Origin: Paulinella micropora
Taxonomy: Eukaryota > Cercozoa > Imbricatea > Euglyphida
Direction of reading: 5' to 3'
Assembly (NCBI GenBank): GCA_009731375.1
Contig: BJOX01000318.1
Location: 297,011 to 361,010 of the forward strand
Length of the DNA stretch: 64,000 nt
Shown: piece by piece, positions 44,941 to 55,368 of the stretch
Position numbering within the stretch: the stretch's first letter is position 1
How the letters are laid out: each line of letters begins with the position of its first letter
Position numbers and translations under genes: made by a program
Notes under the pieces: generated by a model
What the model saw: the letters and a program-made list of their open reading frames with translations, nothing else
Database searches by the model: none
Told to the model about the DNA's origin: nothing

Positions 44941-45463
44941 ATCTATCTATCTATCTGTTTCACTACCTATCTATGTCATAGTTAGCGATATTAAGAAGTC
45001 GAAAGCAGGAATGTTTCTTGGGTCTATCTATCTCTCTCTTTACTACCTATCTATCTATGTCATTCTAGTGATATTAAGAAGTCGAAAGCAGGAATGTTTC
45101 TTGGGTCTATCTATCTCTCTGTTTACTACCTATCTATGTCATTCTAGTGATATCAAGAAGTCGAAAGCAGGCATGTTTCTCGGTTTTCGTGTGCTGAACT
45201 CAGCCACCGCTCTGGCGCACCCCTGCCTCACACAAACATACTTCGGTACAAACATACTATACATTACATGCATTCAGGCATGCATGTATACATATGTATG
45301 TTTGGTTTGTCAGCGCTGCATATCCGGGGACATAGGACATACATACATACATAAATACATACATACATACAACCCAGCCAGCGCCATGGCGCGTCTATGC
45401 CTCACTAAAGCATACGACAAGCTATACATAACATACATACATGACATAGAGACGATCGTCGTT

Positions 45464-45515
<52 letters not shown>

Positions 45516-45517
45516 CT

Positions 45518-45573
<56 letters not shown>

Positions 45574-46104
45574 TGTGTTGGGAGCGCGCTGTTGGCACTT
45601 GGTGTCAAACACTCCTTGTCTATGTCTGTGTCATTTGTCGGGATAATAGCAAGTTCTGTCTCCTTGTCTGTGTCTCTGTCATACGTCGCCATGATAGCAA
45701 GTTCTGTCTCCTTGTCTCTGTGATTACGTCGTCGAAATAGCAAGTTCTGTCTCCTTGTCTGTGTCATTACGTCGCCATAATAGCAAGTTTTGTCTCCTTC
45801 TTGTTTGAGTCTGTGTCATACGTCGTCATAATAGCAAGTTCTGTCTCCTGGTTTGTGTCTGTGTCAGACGTCGGCATGATAGCAAGTTCTGTCTCCTTGT
45901 CTGTGTCTCTGTCATACGTCGGCATAATAGCAAGTTCTGTCTCCTTGTCTGTGCCTCTGTCATTACGTCGCCATGTTAGCTAGTTCTGTCTCCTCTTGTC
46001 TGTGCCTGTGTCATTACGTCGCCATGTTAGCTAGTTCTGTCTTCTCTTTGCTGTGCGCCTGCATCACGCTCGTGAAACACACGCACACACACACACACAC
46101 ACAT

Positions 46105-46135
<31 letters not shown>

Positions 46136-46167
46136 CATGTATATATATATATATACATATATATATT

Positions 46168-46252
<85 letters not shown>

Positions 46253-46255
46253 CAT

Positions 46256-46289
<34 letters not shown>

Positions 46290-46296
46290 TATATAC

Positions 46297-46381
<85 letters not shown>

Positions 46382-46534
46382 CACACATATACATACAACG
46401 TTCTATGTAGGCCTGATCGTGCTTTCTTTCTTCTTCTCGCTGTTTGCGTGGATGGCGCTGGTGGCCCTTGGTGTGAGAAACAGCAACTGCACCCCGGGAC
46501 AATTTTCTCATGTCTGTGTATGTGTGTGTGTGTT

Positions 46535-46595
<61 letters not shown>

Positions 46596-48124
46596 GACCA
46601 TCACCACTCGCACCACCACCACTAACCACCACTACCACTACGACCACCACCACCACCACCACGACTACCATCACCACCACCACCACTGCTATGCCACCAC
46701 CATTATCTTGCTTGGTTTTGATGCATAGGACATGTCTCGCTGTCTTGTTATGTTTGGAGGACTGTACCTCTTTACCTTATTCTATATCTTCTGCTACGTA
46801 TGTATGCATGTATGTATGTATGTATGTATGTATGTATGTATGTACGTATGCATGCATGCATGCATGCATGCATGCATGCATGCATGCATGTATGTATGTA
46901 TGTATGTATGTATGTATGTATGTATGTATGTATGTATGCATGCATGCATGCATGCATGTATGTATGTTGTATGTATGTATGTATGTATGTATGTATGCAT
47001 GCATGTATGTATGTATGTATGTATGTATGTATGTATGTATGTATGTATGCATGCATGCATGCATGTATGTATGTATGTATGTATGTATGTATGTATGTAT
47101 GTATGTGTGTATGTATGTACGTATGTATGTACGTATGTATGTACGTATGTATGTACGTGCCTGCGTGCGTGCGTACGTACGTACGCTCGCACGCTCGCAC
47201 GTACGTTCGTACGTGTAGGTAACGTACGTAATGTACGTACGTACGTACGTAACGTTACGTACGTACGTACGCACGCACGCACGCACGCACGTACGTACGT
47301 TCGTATGTACGTACGTACATACGTACGTACGTACACACGTATGTACAATCTTTTTTGCTACATTTGTATGCATGTATGTACGTATGTACCTGCGTACGTA
47401 CGTACGTGCATAAGTGCGTACGTGCGTGCGTGCGTACGTAACGTACGTACGTACGTACATACATACATGCATACATGCATGCATACATACATGCATGCAT
47501 GCATACATGCATGCATACACACATGCATACATATATACATACATATATACATACATATACATACATACATACATACATACATACATACAAACAAACATAC
47601 ATACATGCATGCATACGTACATACATACATACATACATACATACACATATACAACATATGACCTATCTCGCTTCGCTGTATCTCTTCACCTTATTCTATA
47701 CTTTTCTTGTACCTTATTCTAGACAACATACTTTCTTCACCTTATTCTATACTTTCTTCTACCTTATTCCATACTTTCTTCTACCTTATTCTATACTTTC
47801 TTCTACCTTATTCTATACTTTCTTCTACCTTATTCGATACTTTCTTCTACCTTATTCTATACTTTATTGTACCTTATTCTATACTTTCTTCTACCTTATT
47901 CTATACTTTCTTGACCTTATTCTATACAACGTAGGACCTCTCTCGCTTCGCTGTTATGTTTGGTGGCCTGCATCTCTTCACTTTATTCTATACTTTCTTC
48001 TACAAGTATGGTACAAGACATCCCTGCTGCAAAGACGCCTACATCCTCGAGGCACGTTCTTACATACATACATACATATGCACATACACACATACATGTA
48101 AACATACATATAAACATGCATACA

Positions 48125-48155
<31 letters not shown>

Positions 48156-48376
48156 GCACATACATACATGCATATGCATACATACATACATGCATACATA
48201 CATACATGCATACATACATACATACATACATGCATACATACATACATATATACCAAGCTTATGGTACAAAACATCCCTGCTGCAAAGACGCCTACATTCT
48301 CGAGGTACGTACGTACATACATACATACATACATACATACATACATACATACATACATACATACATCATACATACA

Positions 48377-48408
<32 letters not shown>

Positions 48409-48668
48409 CATACATACATACATATACATACATACATACATACATAGATACATACATACATACATACATACATACATCATACATACGTACATACATACAT
48501 ACATACACACACACATACATACATACATACATACATACATACATACATACATACATACATACATACATACATACATCATACATACATACATACATACATA
48601 CCTGCATACATACATACATACATACATACATTCATACATACGTACATACATGCATACATACGTACATG

Positions 48669-48700
<32 letters not shown>

Positions 48701-49047
48701 CATACATACATACATACGTACATACATACATACATACATACGTACATACATACTTACATACACACATACATACATGCATAAATATGTACAATCCCTGCGG
48801 CAAAGACACCAGGCTACATTCTGGACGTAACATCTATTATGTGCATGTATATACATACATACATTCATACACATACATACATACATACATACATACATAC
48901 ATGACATACATACATACACATCTCACTAGCTGGTGGCGTTTCTGTTGGGTCTGTTGTGGTTTCCCTTCGCGTCTGTTTACTTCGTTGTCAAGATGTGCTA
49001 CCTCTGGGCAGACCTCTTCATCAAGGTCTCTCTTGTGTGTGTCTCTG

Positions 49048-49135
<88 letters not shown>

Positions 49136-49215
49136 TCCCTTCGCGTCTGTCTACTTCGTTGTCAAGATGTGCTACCTCTGGGCAGACCTCTTCATCAAGG
49201 TCTCTCTTGTGTGTG

Positions 49216-49275
<60 letters not shown>

Positions 49276-49365
49276 TCTCTCTCTCCCTTCGCGTCTGTCT
49301 ACTTCGTTGTCAAGATGTGCTACCTCTGGGCAGACCTCTTCATCAAGGTCTCTCTTCTGCGTGTG

Positions 49366-49437
<72 letters not shown>

Positions 49438-49512
49438 TTTCTTCTCTCATGTGTTCTCTTTCCTTCTTCTTCTTGCTCTCCTCTCTTCTTCTATCTTCTC
49501 TCCTCTTTTCTC

Positions 49513-49562
<50 letters not shown>

Positions 49563-49727
49563 TCTGTATCATCTTTGCTGTTCTGTACACAAAAAAACAA
49601 AAAATATCCCGCGCAGTGAACGACTACGACTACAATGCCTGACATACATACATACATACATACATACATTCCCAGATAAACTACTACGACTACAACGCCT
49701 GTGTCGCACTGTACGCTTTGATTCATA

Positions 49728-49774
<47 letters not shown>

Positions 49775-49933
49775 CGTACATACACAGGTAAACGATTACG
49801 ACTACCACGCCTGTGTCGCACTGTACGCTTTAATACATACATACATACATAGATACATACATACATACATACATACATACACACATACATACATACATAC
49901 ATACATACACACATACACACATACATACATACA

Positions 49934-49967
<34 letters not shown>

Positions 49968-50055
49968 CGTACATACACAGGTGAACGATTACGACTACAA
50001 CGCCTGTGTCGCACTGTACGCTCTGGTGCTGGCCACACTCACAGTAGAACTGCTG
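39503..50055 (+). CDS. multi-pass membrane protein with acidic N-terminus, unknown family
   Basis: ATG at 39503 starts a chain of short exons that can be followed in phase through five exons, 39503-45245. These give an N-terminal region rich in Asp/Glu, including a poly-Glu run, then a segment [19 protein letters not shown]. Further exons encode hydrophobic stretches at 46031-46071, 46411-46511, 46729-46797 (and its copy at 47935), 48930-49025 and 49981-50055, so about five membrane segments. The link between the 46071 and 46411 exons does not agree in phase, so an exon is missing or a border is wrong. I do not recognise the family. Every exon from 41.9 kb on has decayed copies beside it. The gene is divergent from the TPC gene. 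The 3' end was not found. Confidence 0.6.
39545..40740. repeat. (CTGT)n and (CT)n with a 294-bp gap
   Basis: Pyrimidine-rich on the plus (sense) strand throughout intron 1 of the plus-strand gene, with CTCATCT and CTCGCTCT variants. Confidence 0.9.
40760..40810 (+). CDS. exon 2 of the plus-strand membrane gene
   Basis: The acceptor is CAGCAG at the end of a long (CT)n and (CA)n intron, and the donor is CAAG/GTCTGT. In phase 1 it reads [16 protein letters not shown], hydrophilic and acidic. Another frame (VVQMSSHPS...) is open but does not fit exon 1. Confidence 0.55.
40827..41925. repeat. (GATA)n, retroposon F1, (GATA)n, (AAT)n, (GAAA)n
   Basis: Intron 2 of the plus-strand gene is filled by these arrays. 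The F1 copy lies at 41008-41228. Confidence 0.9.
41008..41228 (-). mobile_element. retroposon F1, truncated copy
   Basis: The minus strand ends at the shared 3' terminus next to (CTAT)n. It is truncated at its 5' end near TACTGGGTCCTCTGTG. It lies between exons 2 and 3 of the plus-strand gene. Confidence 0.65.
41929..41986 (+). CDS. exon 3 of the plus-strand membrane gene
   Basis: The acceptor is GTTATTAG and the donor is GG/GTAGGT. Phase 1 to 2. It reads [19 protein letters not shown] copy of its 3' half, still with the donor, lies at 42133-42162. Confidence 0.6.
42276..42389 (+). CDS. exon 4 of the plus-strand membrane gene, poly-Glu
   Basis: The acceptor is TGCATAG and the donor is CTAG/GTGCCT. 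Phase 2 to 2. [19 protein letters not shown] is followed by a run of Glu with a few Asp and Ala, encoded by a (GAA)n microsatellite. A copy of its last 40 bases lies at 42603-42641. Confidence 0.6.
42390..43430. repeat. (TCTA)n and (CCTA)n/(TAGG)n arrays
   Basis: (TCTA)n to 43000, a 10-N gap at 42809-42818, then (CCTA)n with opposed (TAGG)n stretches at 43050-43120 and 43355-43402 that can form hairpins. Confidence 0.9.
43430..44380. repeat. (CCTA)n arrays with GCAGCCATGGCAGC blocks and poly-T
   Basis: Blocks reading DDAAMAAI or [10 protein letters not shown] recur at about 43432, 43592, 43731 and 44357, so they look like copies of an exon edge. A poly-T of over 55 is at 43861-43917. The stretch 43920-44155 is unique and shows nothing recognisable. 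Confidence 0.65.
44395..45120 (+). repeat. decayed copies of exon 5 of the plus-strand gene
   Basis: Blocks with CTAG/CGAT...AAAGCTGGAATG near 44398, 44632, 44815, 44990 and 45068 read like [13 protein letters not shown] or [12 protein letters not shown]. They are separated by (CCTA)n and (TCTA)n. Confidence 0.75.
45148..45245 (+). CDS. exon 5 of the plus-strand membrane gene
   Basis: The acceptor is CATTCTAG and the donor is TTCG/GTACAA. Phase 2 to 1, 32 codons. [19 protein letters not shown] then [13 protein letters not shown] is a basic start followed by a half-hydrophobic segment. Decayed copies of its 5' part lie at about 44400, 44635, 44820, 44990 and 45068, and of its 3' part at about 45375-45420. 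Confidence 0.6.
45465..45575. repeat. (CT)n array
   Basis: Two (CT)n runs in sense orientation, upstream of the nine-unit array. Confidence 0.9.
45640..46071 (+). repeat. nine-unit minisatellite made of copies of a membrane-segment exon
   Basis: Units of 41-52 bp, ACGTCGCCATGATAGCAAGT TCTGTCTCCTTGTCTGTGTC, end in the exon at 46031-46071. In the coding frame they read [18 protein letters not shown], a decayed form of [17 protein letters not shown]. Confidence 0.75.
46031..46071 (+). CDS. membrane-segment exon of the plus-strand gene
   Basis: The acceptor is ATGTTAG and the donor is CTC/GTGAAA. It enters in phase 1 and reads [13 protein letters not shown], strongly hydrophobic. It is the last and cleanest unit of a nine-unit tandem array of decayed copies. 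Confidence 0.45.
46080..46400. repeat. (CA)n, (TA)n, (CATA)n compound array
   Basis: Alternating (CA)n and (TA)n, ending at the acceptor of the 46411 exon. Confidence 0.9.
46411..46511 (+). CDS. membrane-segment exon of the plus-strand gene
   Basis: After the acceptor TATGTAG it reads [20 protein letters not shown], a full membrane helix. The donor may be GGT/GTGAGA at about 46474 or CAT/GTCTGT at 46511. A fragment of its 3' part recurs at about 45588-45616. Confidence 0.5.
46510..46700. repeat. (GT)n, then (ACC)n
   Basis: (GT)n 46515-46597 followed by ACCACC-type trinucleotides to 46695. Confidence 0.9.
46729..46797 (+). CDS. membrane-segment exon of the plus-strand gene
   Basis: The acceptor is ATGCATAG and the donor is TAC/GTATGT running into (GTAT)n. 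Phase 0 to 0, 23 codons. [20 protein letters not shown] then CY. The block at 47935-48003 is a diverged full copy. Confidence 0.55.
46797..47655. repeat. (GTAT)n to (CGTA)n to (CATA)n, a giant hairpin-forming array
   Basis: GTAT/GCAT units run to 47160, then GTAC/GTGC, then CATA/CATG from 47455 to 47650. The halves are reverse complements. It starts exactly at the donor of the 46729 exon. Confidence 0.9.
47690..47932 (+). repeat. 22-bp minisatellite derived from a membrane-segment exon
   Basis: About ten units of TATACTTTCTTCTACCTTAT TC. The unit matches ACCTTATTCTATATCTTCTGC TAC-type sequence in the 46729 exon and is even closer to its copy at 47935. Confidence 0.8.
47935..48051 (+). CDS. 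second copy of the 46.73-kb exon, joined to a hydrophilic stretch
   Basis: After the acceptor CAACGTAG it reads [18 protein letters not shown], then [20 protein letters not shown]. There is no GT immediately after, only GC (GAG/GCACGT), so either this or the 46.73-kb copy may be the functional one. The [14 protein letters not shown] part recurs at about 48260-48304 with a perfect donor GAG/GTACGT, and decayed at about 48786-48827. Confidence 0.45.
48058..48920. repeat. (CATA)n arrays with copies of the [11 protein letters not shown] exon
   Basis: (CATA)n on the plus strand, with exon-like blocks at 48258-48304 and 48786-48830. Confidence 0.85.
48930..49025 (+). CDS. membrane-segment exon of the plus-strand gene, three copies
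   Basis: The acceptor is TCTCACTAG and the donor is AAG/GTCTCT. Phase 0 to 0, 32 codons. [20 protein letters not shown] then [12 protein letters not shown]. The last two-thirds recur unchanged in protein sequence at 49138-49199 and 49287-49348, each with the same donor but with no acceptor that restores the first third. Confidence 0.6.
49040..49550. repeat. (CT)n arrays between three copies of one exon end
   Basis: (CT)n in sense orientation separates the copies at 48930, 49138 and 49287. Confidence 0.9.
49640..49970. repeat. (CATA)n with three truncated copies of the last exon
   Basis: Each copy starts at AACGATTACGACTAC-type sequence after ACAG or AAATA and ends at ACGCTTTGAT or similar, followed by (ACAT)n. 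Confidence 0.85.
49981..50055 (+). CDS. membrane-segment exon of the plus-strand gene, last found
   Basis: The acceptor is ACACAG and the donor is CTG/GTCTCT. It has 25 codons, phase 0 to 0. [20 protein letters not shown] then TVELL. Truncated copies lie at about 49617-49640, 49675-49722 and 49790-49833, each ending in (ACAT)n. Confidence 0.6.
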
Positions 50056-50058
50056 GTC

Positions 50059-50059
<1 letters not shown>

Positions 50060-50123
<64 letters not shown>
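50060..50123. repeat. (CTAT)n
   Basis: Short array between the last exon donor and retroposon F2. Confidence 0.9.
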
Positions 50124-50124
<1 letters not shown>

Positions 50125-50715
50125 CCTGGAGACGGACTCTGTCCACTGGCAGCTACAGCCTGGGGTTAGAACTAACTCCTATAACGACGGTTTTGTGTCC
50201 GCCGTTGATCGCGCGCAGCGCAGGGCTAACAATCGACCAACTCTCGACCGGGGACAATCTAAAGAACATATAAGTTTCTGGTGAAATATTTCGGCCACCT
50301 CACCTTTCGGCCAACCGTAAATACGGGGAATTTTGGGCTAAGCTTTTATTTGTGGACAACAAGTGTACCGTAATTACCGGCTGGCCGAAATTCTTCACAA
50401 CTTTGAATAACAAATGTGATGTGTAAAGGGTTGATGAAGTCGAGGTTGCAGGGGGAGCGAGGCGTGAGTCCCCCCGCACAACGAGCGTGAACTCCCGAAG
50501 CCTCCGCTTGACAGGCCTTCATCTCCTTATGGCACACGCCCCTGGGAAGTCTTGCAGTGGTTGTTCTGTAAAGTTCACGGGCTCGGCTACCTTGCGGCTT
50601 GAACTGGGCACGGGCACCAACCCGAGTGATGGTTGGTGTGCAGCTTGTGAAGTGCTGAGAGTTCCTGCCCGGGTTAGTATTGGAGGCTTGTGGCTACACC
50701 CATAGATTAAAAACA

Positions 50716-50718
<3 letters not shown>
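50124..50718 (+). mobile_element. retroposon family F2, copy 2
   Basis: It ends CACCCATAGATTAAAAACAT, then (ATCT)n. It matches the complement of 31234-31677 in several blocks and carries an extra stretch at about 50255-50400. It lies downstream of the last exon found for the plus-strand gene. Confidence 0.55.
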
Positions 50719-51302
<584 letters not shown>

Positions 51303-51440
51303 GAGCTTTGGTATCGCCTGTATCAGTCCCTTCCGTGCAAACATCACGGCTTAGCTGGGCATCGGGTTAATACTTTACCCACAGACTTCCTTGGTTGACG
51401 AAATCAGAAGCTCCTTTTTTCTGACATTAGTCGATATCTC

Positions 51441-51442
<2 letters not shown>
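51303..51442 (+). mobile_element. retroposon F1, strongly truncated copy
   Basis: It starts at GAGCTTTGGTATCGCCTG and carries the last 140 bases of F1 with the shared 3' end and (CTAT)n tail. Confidence 0.65.
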
Positions 51443-51518
<76 letters not shown>

Positions 51519-51659
51519 AGCTTATGTATGTTATGTATGTTATCGATGCCTAGTGCTGCGAAAGGCGCAAAATGTGATGTATGCCTAGTGCTGCGCCATG
51601 AACAGATATACCTTGACCAGACGTCCCTTAGACTTGTGTATGTAAGCTTATGTAATGCA

Positions 51660-52094
51660 TGTAATAGAGTTATGTACGTGTGTATGTATGTATGTATGTA
51701 TGTATGTATGTATGTATGTTTGTATGTATGTTTGTATGTATGTATGCATGTGTGTATGTATGCATGCATGCATGCATGCATGTATGCATGTATGTATGTA
51801 TGTATGCATGTATGTATGCATGTATGTATGCACGTATGTATGCATGTATGTATGCATGTATGTATGCATGTATGTATGTATGTATGTCTATGTGTATGTA
51901 TGTATGAGAGTATGTATGTATCTATGTATGTATGTATCTATGTATGCATGTATGTATGTATGTATGTATGTATGTATGTATGTATGTATGTATGCATGCA
52001 TGTATGCATGCATGCATGCATGTATGCATGTATGTATGTATGTATGTAACATTGTATTTATGTAACATTGTATTTATGTAAAATTGTATGTATG

Positions 52095-52125
<31 letters not shown>

Positions 52126-52350
52126 TGTATGTATGTATGTAATGTATGTAATGTATGTATGTATGTATGTATGTATGTATGCATGCATGCATATGCATGC
52201 ATGCATGCATCTATGTATGTATGTATGTATGTATGTATCTATGTATCTATGTATGTAATGTATGTAATGTATGTATGTATGTATGTATGTAATGTATGTA
52301 ATGTATGTATGTATGTATGTATGTATGTATGTATGCATATATATGTATGT
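51660..52350. repeat. (GTAT)n/(GCAT)n array
   Basis: Nearly 700 bp of GTAT with GCAT, TCTA and GTAA variants. Confidence 0.9.
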
Positions 52351-52619
52351 GTATAAAGTACAAAGGTATATCTCTAATATATCACCAATTTATAGTCTAC
52401 ATTTACAAAAATTTAATATATACATCCATGTCTTTCCTCTCGCCTCTGTACAGTATAACATATTCAAACGGTGCCATCAGAAACTCCGTATATATTGTTT
52501 TTCACTAAATGCCCCGAATTCAATAAATGAAGAACGCTTGCTTTCCATAGAGACGAGAAGGAAGCAATTGGCAATGGCCTCCGCAATGACTCTGTTAGAC
52601 TACTATTATTAATATAATA

Positions 52620-52800
52620 ATCTATGATAGCAACTACAGTCTATCAGCAGTACTACAGCTTTAATAAGAAAAGGCGCCAACAGAACACGCCACGTAACTT
52701 GACTGGCCGCCGGATCATAAGTAATTGCTCTACCTACACCGTAACTCCGATACGGCCGGCCCTTAACTATTAATTAAGATTATTATTAATATTTCCAACA
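52620..52800 (-). repeat. LTR fragment of the minus-strand copia-like element
   Basis: It starts TGTTGGAAATATT at 52800, immediately after a purine tract. The far end is not defined. The block AAGCAAGCGTTCTTCAT at about 52528-52545 (minus strand) recurs near 62702-62720, so the fragment may extend that far. Confidence 0.35.
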
Positions 52801-52900
52801 CTTCCCCCGTGGAACAAACTTGAGTAAATCAACTTCAATATGTAAGTTACTGCCGGTCCTAACATAGTAAGTTACGTCATCCGAGGCTAATTATATTATT
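52801..52900 (-). mobile_element. 3' end of a second copia-like element, minus strand
   Basis: On the minus strand, DLLKFVPRG-like sequence runs into the purine tract CGGGGGAAG (52809-52801), followed at once by TGTTGGAAATATTAATAATA, a typical LTR start. An LTR fragment would extend down from 52800. No rest of the element is present to the right, where a foldback element and the main copia LTR begin. Confidence 0.4.
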
Positions 52901-53173
52901 GCTGTTGACATTCAAGACAACAAAAAAAATTGATTTTTCTGTTTTGGTTGGAATTTCAGTTTTGGTTGGAATTTTGATTTTGGGTGAAAATTTGAATTTT
53001 TCAAATTAACTGCTATATTCGTCCGTAAAATATCGTAAATTTTCGCGAAATGTTACCGTTAAATTTGAAAATTTGAATTTTTGTCACAAAAATGAAAAAC
53101 TGTCACAAAAATGAAAATCTGACACAAAAATGAAAAACTAATTTTTGTTGTTGTCTTGAATGTCAACAGCAAT
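52898..53173. mobile_element. short inverted-repeat element A, copy 2
   Basis: It begins ATTGCTGTTGACATTCAAGA and ends with its complement. It is the same family as 463-718, in opposite orientation. It sits between the minus-strand copia remnant and the 5' LTR of the main copia element. Confidence 0.75.
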
Positions 53174-53177
53174 ATTT

Positions 53178-54087
53178 TGTGACTCAACATTCAAGTTAGA
53201 AAACACAAACTCAAAACCGTTGCATATATCATATTACTGGGTATTAATACATTCAAATATCAAACACAGCCAGCGAATTTGAGTTAAGGGTCAGATTTCA
53301 GATTAGCGGTCAGATTTTAGATTAGTGCTCAGAATTCAAATTAATTCAATTTAACGGTAATATTTTGCAAAAATTATGCAGATTTTGCGGACGGATATAC
53401 CTATTAAGTTGCACTAATTTGAATTCTGACCACTAATCTAAAATCTGGCCGCTAATCTGAAATCTGCCCCTTAACTTCAACACAAATTTTCCTATTTAAT
53501 ACAGTGCGTAAGCAGTGGCTGAGTTTGACACTTGAATGTACCCAGTAATAGTAATATATTTCAAGTTTCCGAGCCACTAAGCGACCGTCACGGTGACCCA
53601 GACACTTTTAGTGTGACTACAACTTATCATTGAACTGAGGTTTTGGTACCGACCGTTTTAATAATGACTTGAAGTTGAGTTTTTAATTGAGTTCTACTAC
53701 TAGAATACTATGATTTCGCGGCGCAAGACCGTTGGTAGGATAACTACGTTTACTGCTAGTAATCGCTTTGTGACTCCTCTAATTTATTCGTATAGTCGAA
53801 TGACCGTATCATAGTAGTTCTAGTCAATAATGGTAACGGCCCGTGACGTAACGGACTATATTGGCATTACAGGATTGGACAATAACTAGTGTGTAATAAC
53901 TTGAATTACAGTCGTGCGGACTTTATTTCACTTTTGTTATTACCTTTGAGTTTGTCAGTTCTGCTATCTACTACGTGCGGATTAAAAAGCGTTGATTGGT
54001 ATCGTTGCTTCTAACGGAGTCTCTCAGCAAAGTGACCGGCGTGTAAGGTATTAGGTCCGTGAGTGACCCGGTATTTACCTAATCAAC
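53178..54087 (+). repeat. 5' LTR of the copia element, carrying an inserted foldback element
   Basis: From about 53731 to 54087 it matches 61886-62246 closely, with small indels, ending ACCTAATCAAC in both. The left border is inferred from TTGTGACTCAAC, shared with 61766. About 320 bp (53233-53550) is an unrelated inverted-repeat element. Confidence 0.7.
53233..53550. mobile_element. foldback element B inside the 5' LTR
   Basis: A near-palindrome: TATTACTGGGTA...TTAAGGGTCAGATTTCAGAT on the left pairs with ATCTGAAATCTGCCCCTTAA...TACCCAGTAATA on the right, arms of over 100 bp around a short AT-rich centre. No coding capacity. Being absent from the 3' LTR, it inserted after the retrotransposon did. 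Confidence 0.7.
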
Positions 54088-54104
54088 GGTTATGAGCCGC
54101 TGGG
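54088..54104 (+). other. primer binding site, initiator tRNA anticodon-arm type
   Basis: Directly after the 5' LTR is GGTTATGAGCC, the complement of the anticodon stem-loop of an initiator Met tRNA (GGCTCATAACC). Priming by a half tRNA is known for Drosophila copia, whose site is similar. The match fades after 11 bases. Confidence 0.55.
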
Positions 54105-54142
54105 CCCGATAGCGAATTTCGGCACAATGCACCGTCCTTCGC

Positions 54143-54769
54143 ATGAGACAGTTGCTGTCTCACACTCCGGTGTTTAGCGGAAACAAGAAAGATTTGCAGA
54201 GTTGCTACTATCAGATAGAGGAATACGCATATGGTATTAGCACAACTCTCGGATACATGTTTCACGATGTTTTTAAAGACCATAAGGCAGCGAAGACCAA
54301 ATATGGTTACGACAGAGACAGGATGAGAAAGGCAGAGGAAATGGATGAGCCGAGAGAACCACACGAGGTAGACACACCGGAGGGATCAGATGAAGAAGAT
54401 GAAACACAACCACGGCGACCGAGACAGAGAGGTAGTCAAACAGCACAAGACGGGAAGGCAGCGGTAGAGAAACCTGACAACTGGAAAGATCTATCGAAGG
54501 AAGAGAAGAAGGCTTGGGATGACAGAGCGAAGAGAAGAAAGAAAAGGGCAATGACGAGAAGCAACAAAGACGTTTACATACTGCGAAAGAAAAAGTATAT
54601 CGCAGCATGTAAACAAGTCGAGCAACGATATCTGCATCGTTGCAGAATGTTTCAACTTCTCGTTACAACTGCATTCTCGGAAACCAAAGTGGTTCAATTC
54701 CTTCGCAGCAAAAAGGCACATTGCCCGTTTGAAAAAGTCGGCATCGTAAAGAAAAATACGGTACTATAA
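54143..54769 (+). pseudogene. copia gag, N-terminal part
   Basis: An open frame of 208 codons starts with a segment containing CYYQIEEYAYGI, then a long charged stretch (about residues 60-140), and ends at a stop. The sense continues one frame away at about 54770, so a frameshift has split gag. Capsid function is inferred from position only. Confidence 0.55.
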
Positions 54770-55368
54770 GCGTTGCGGCGAGATATGTCGAGGAGAAAGC
54801 CTTTAAAGATAAGACACCAAGACCGACAGAAGATATGGAAGAATATCTGACCCAACATCAACTCCAAAAGCAGTGGCTTGAAGCCTTGCAAGGAGCAAAT
54901 TTTGGGGAAGATGAGGCAGTGAACGGACTGTTAGAGAAGCTAGCTGAACACGTCGAAGCTTACGGAACAACATTCTTCAATGACTACTACAGACTAGCGG
55001 CAGCAAACAGACCAACACACGATGAAATAATAGAGTCGGCAAAGGAAATTTACGTGCTGTGGGATGCGAAGCAAAAGAGATTGAGGAAGGAGCGCAAGAA
55101 GGAGAGGGAGAGAAAGAGAGAAGGTAAGGGGGCGAATCTACTGTTTGGAGAGGGAGAGGGAGGAGAGAAAGGAGAAAAGAGAGAGAAGAACAAGAAATGG
55201 ACTAAGAACGGGAAGGGCAAGGGCAACAAGAATGGGAGTGATAGTTCAGAGCAGGAGTGGTGGCTGACAGCGACACGTTATAACTGCTATCAGACTGGAC
55301 ACACTAAACGTTTTTGCCCCAAACAAAAGTCAAGCCCCAAACGAACTAGTCCAAAGTCAGCACTCTGA
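54770..55368 (+). pseudogene. copia gag, C-terminal part with damaged zinc knuckle
   Basis: The frame contains a helical region (LLEKLAEHVEAYGTTFFNDY), a Lys/Arg/Glu-rich stretch, and at 55276-55317 the knuckle RYNCYQTGHTKRFCP. The CX4HX4C part is present, but the first Cys of CX2CX4HX4C is Arg (CGT at 55276-55278). Confidence 0.7.

Noticed and set aside
46732-47661. A 309-codon frame starting with a real exon
   Set aside because: Only the first 23 codons (46729-46797) are exon-like. The rest is (GTAT)n and (CATA)n read through the donor site.
52427-52612. Possible terminal exon of the plus-strand gene, with acceptor CTGTACAG and a frame ending NEERLLSIETRRK...
   Set aside because: The same 18-base block (ATGAAGAACGCTTGCTTT) recurs at 62704 near the copia element and the region adjoins an LTR, so it is more likely repeat-derived.
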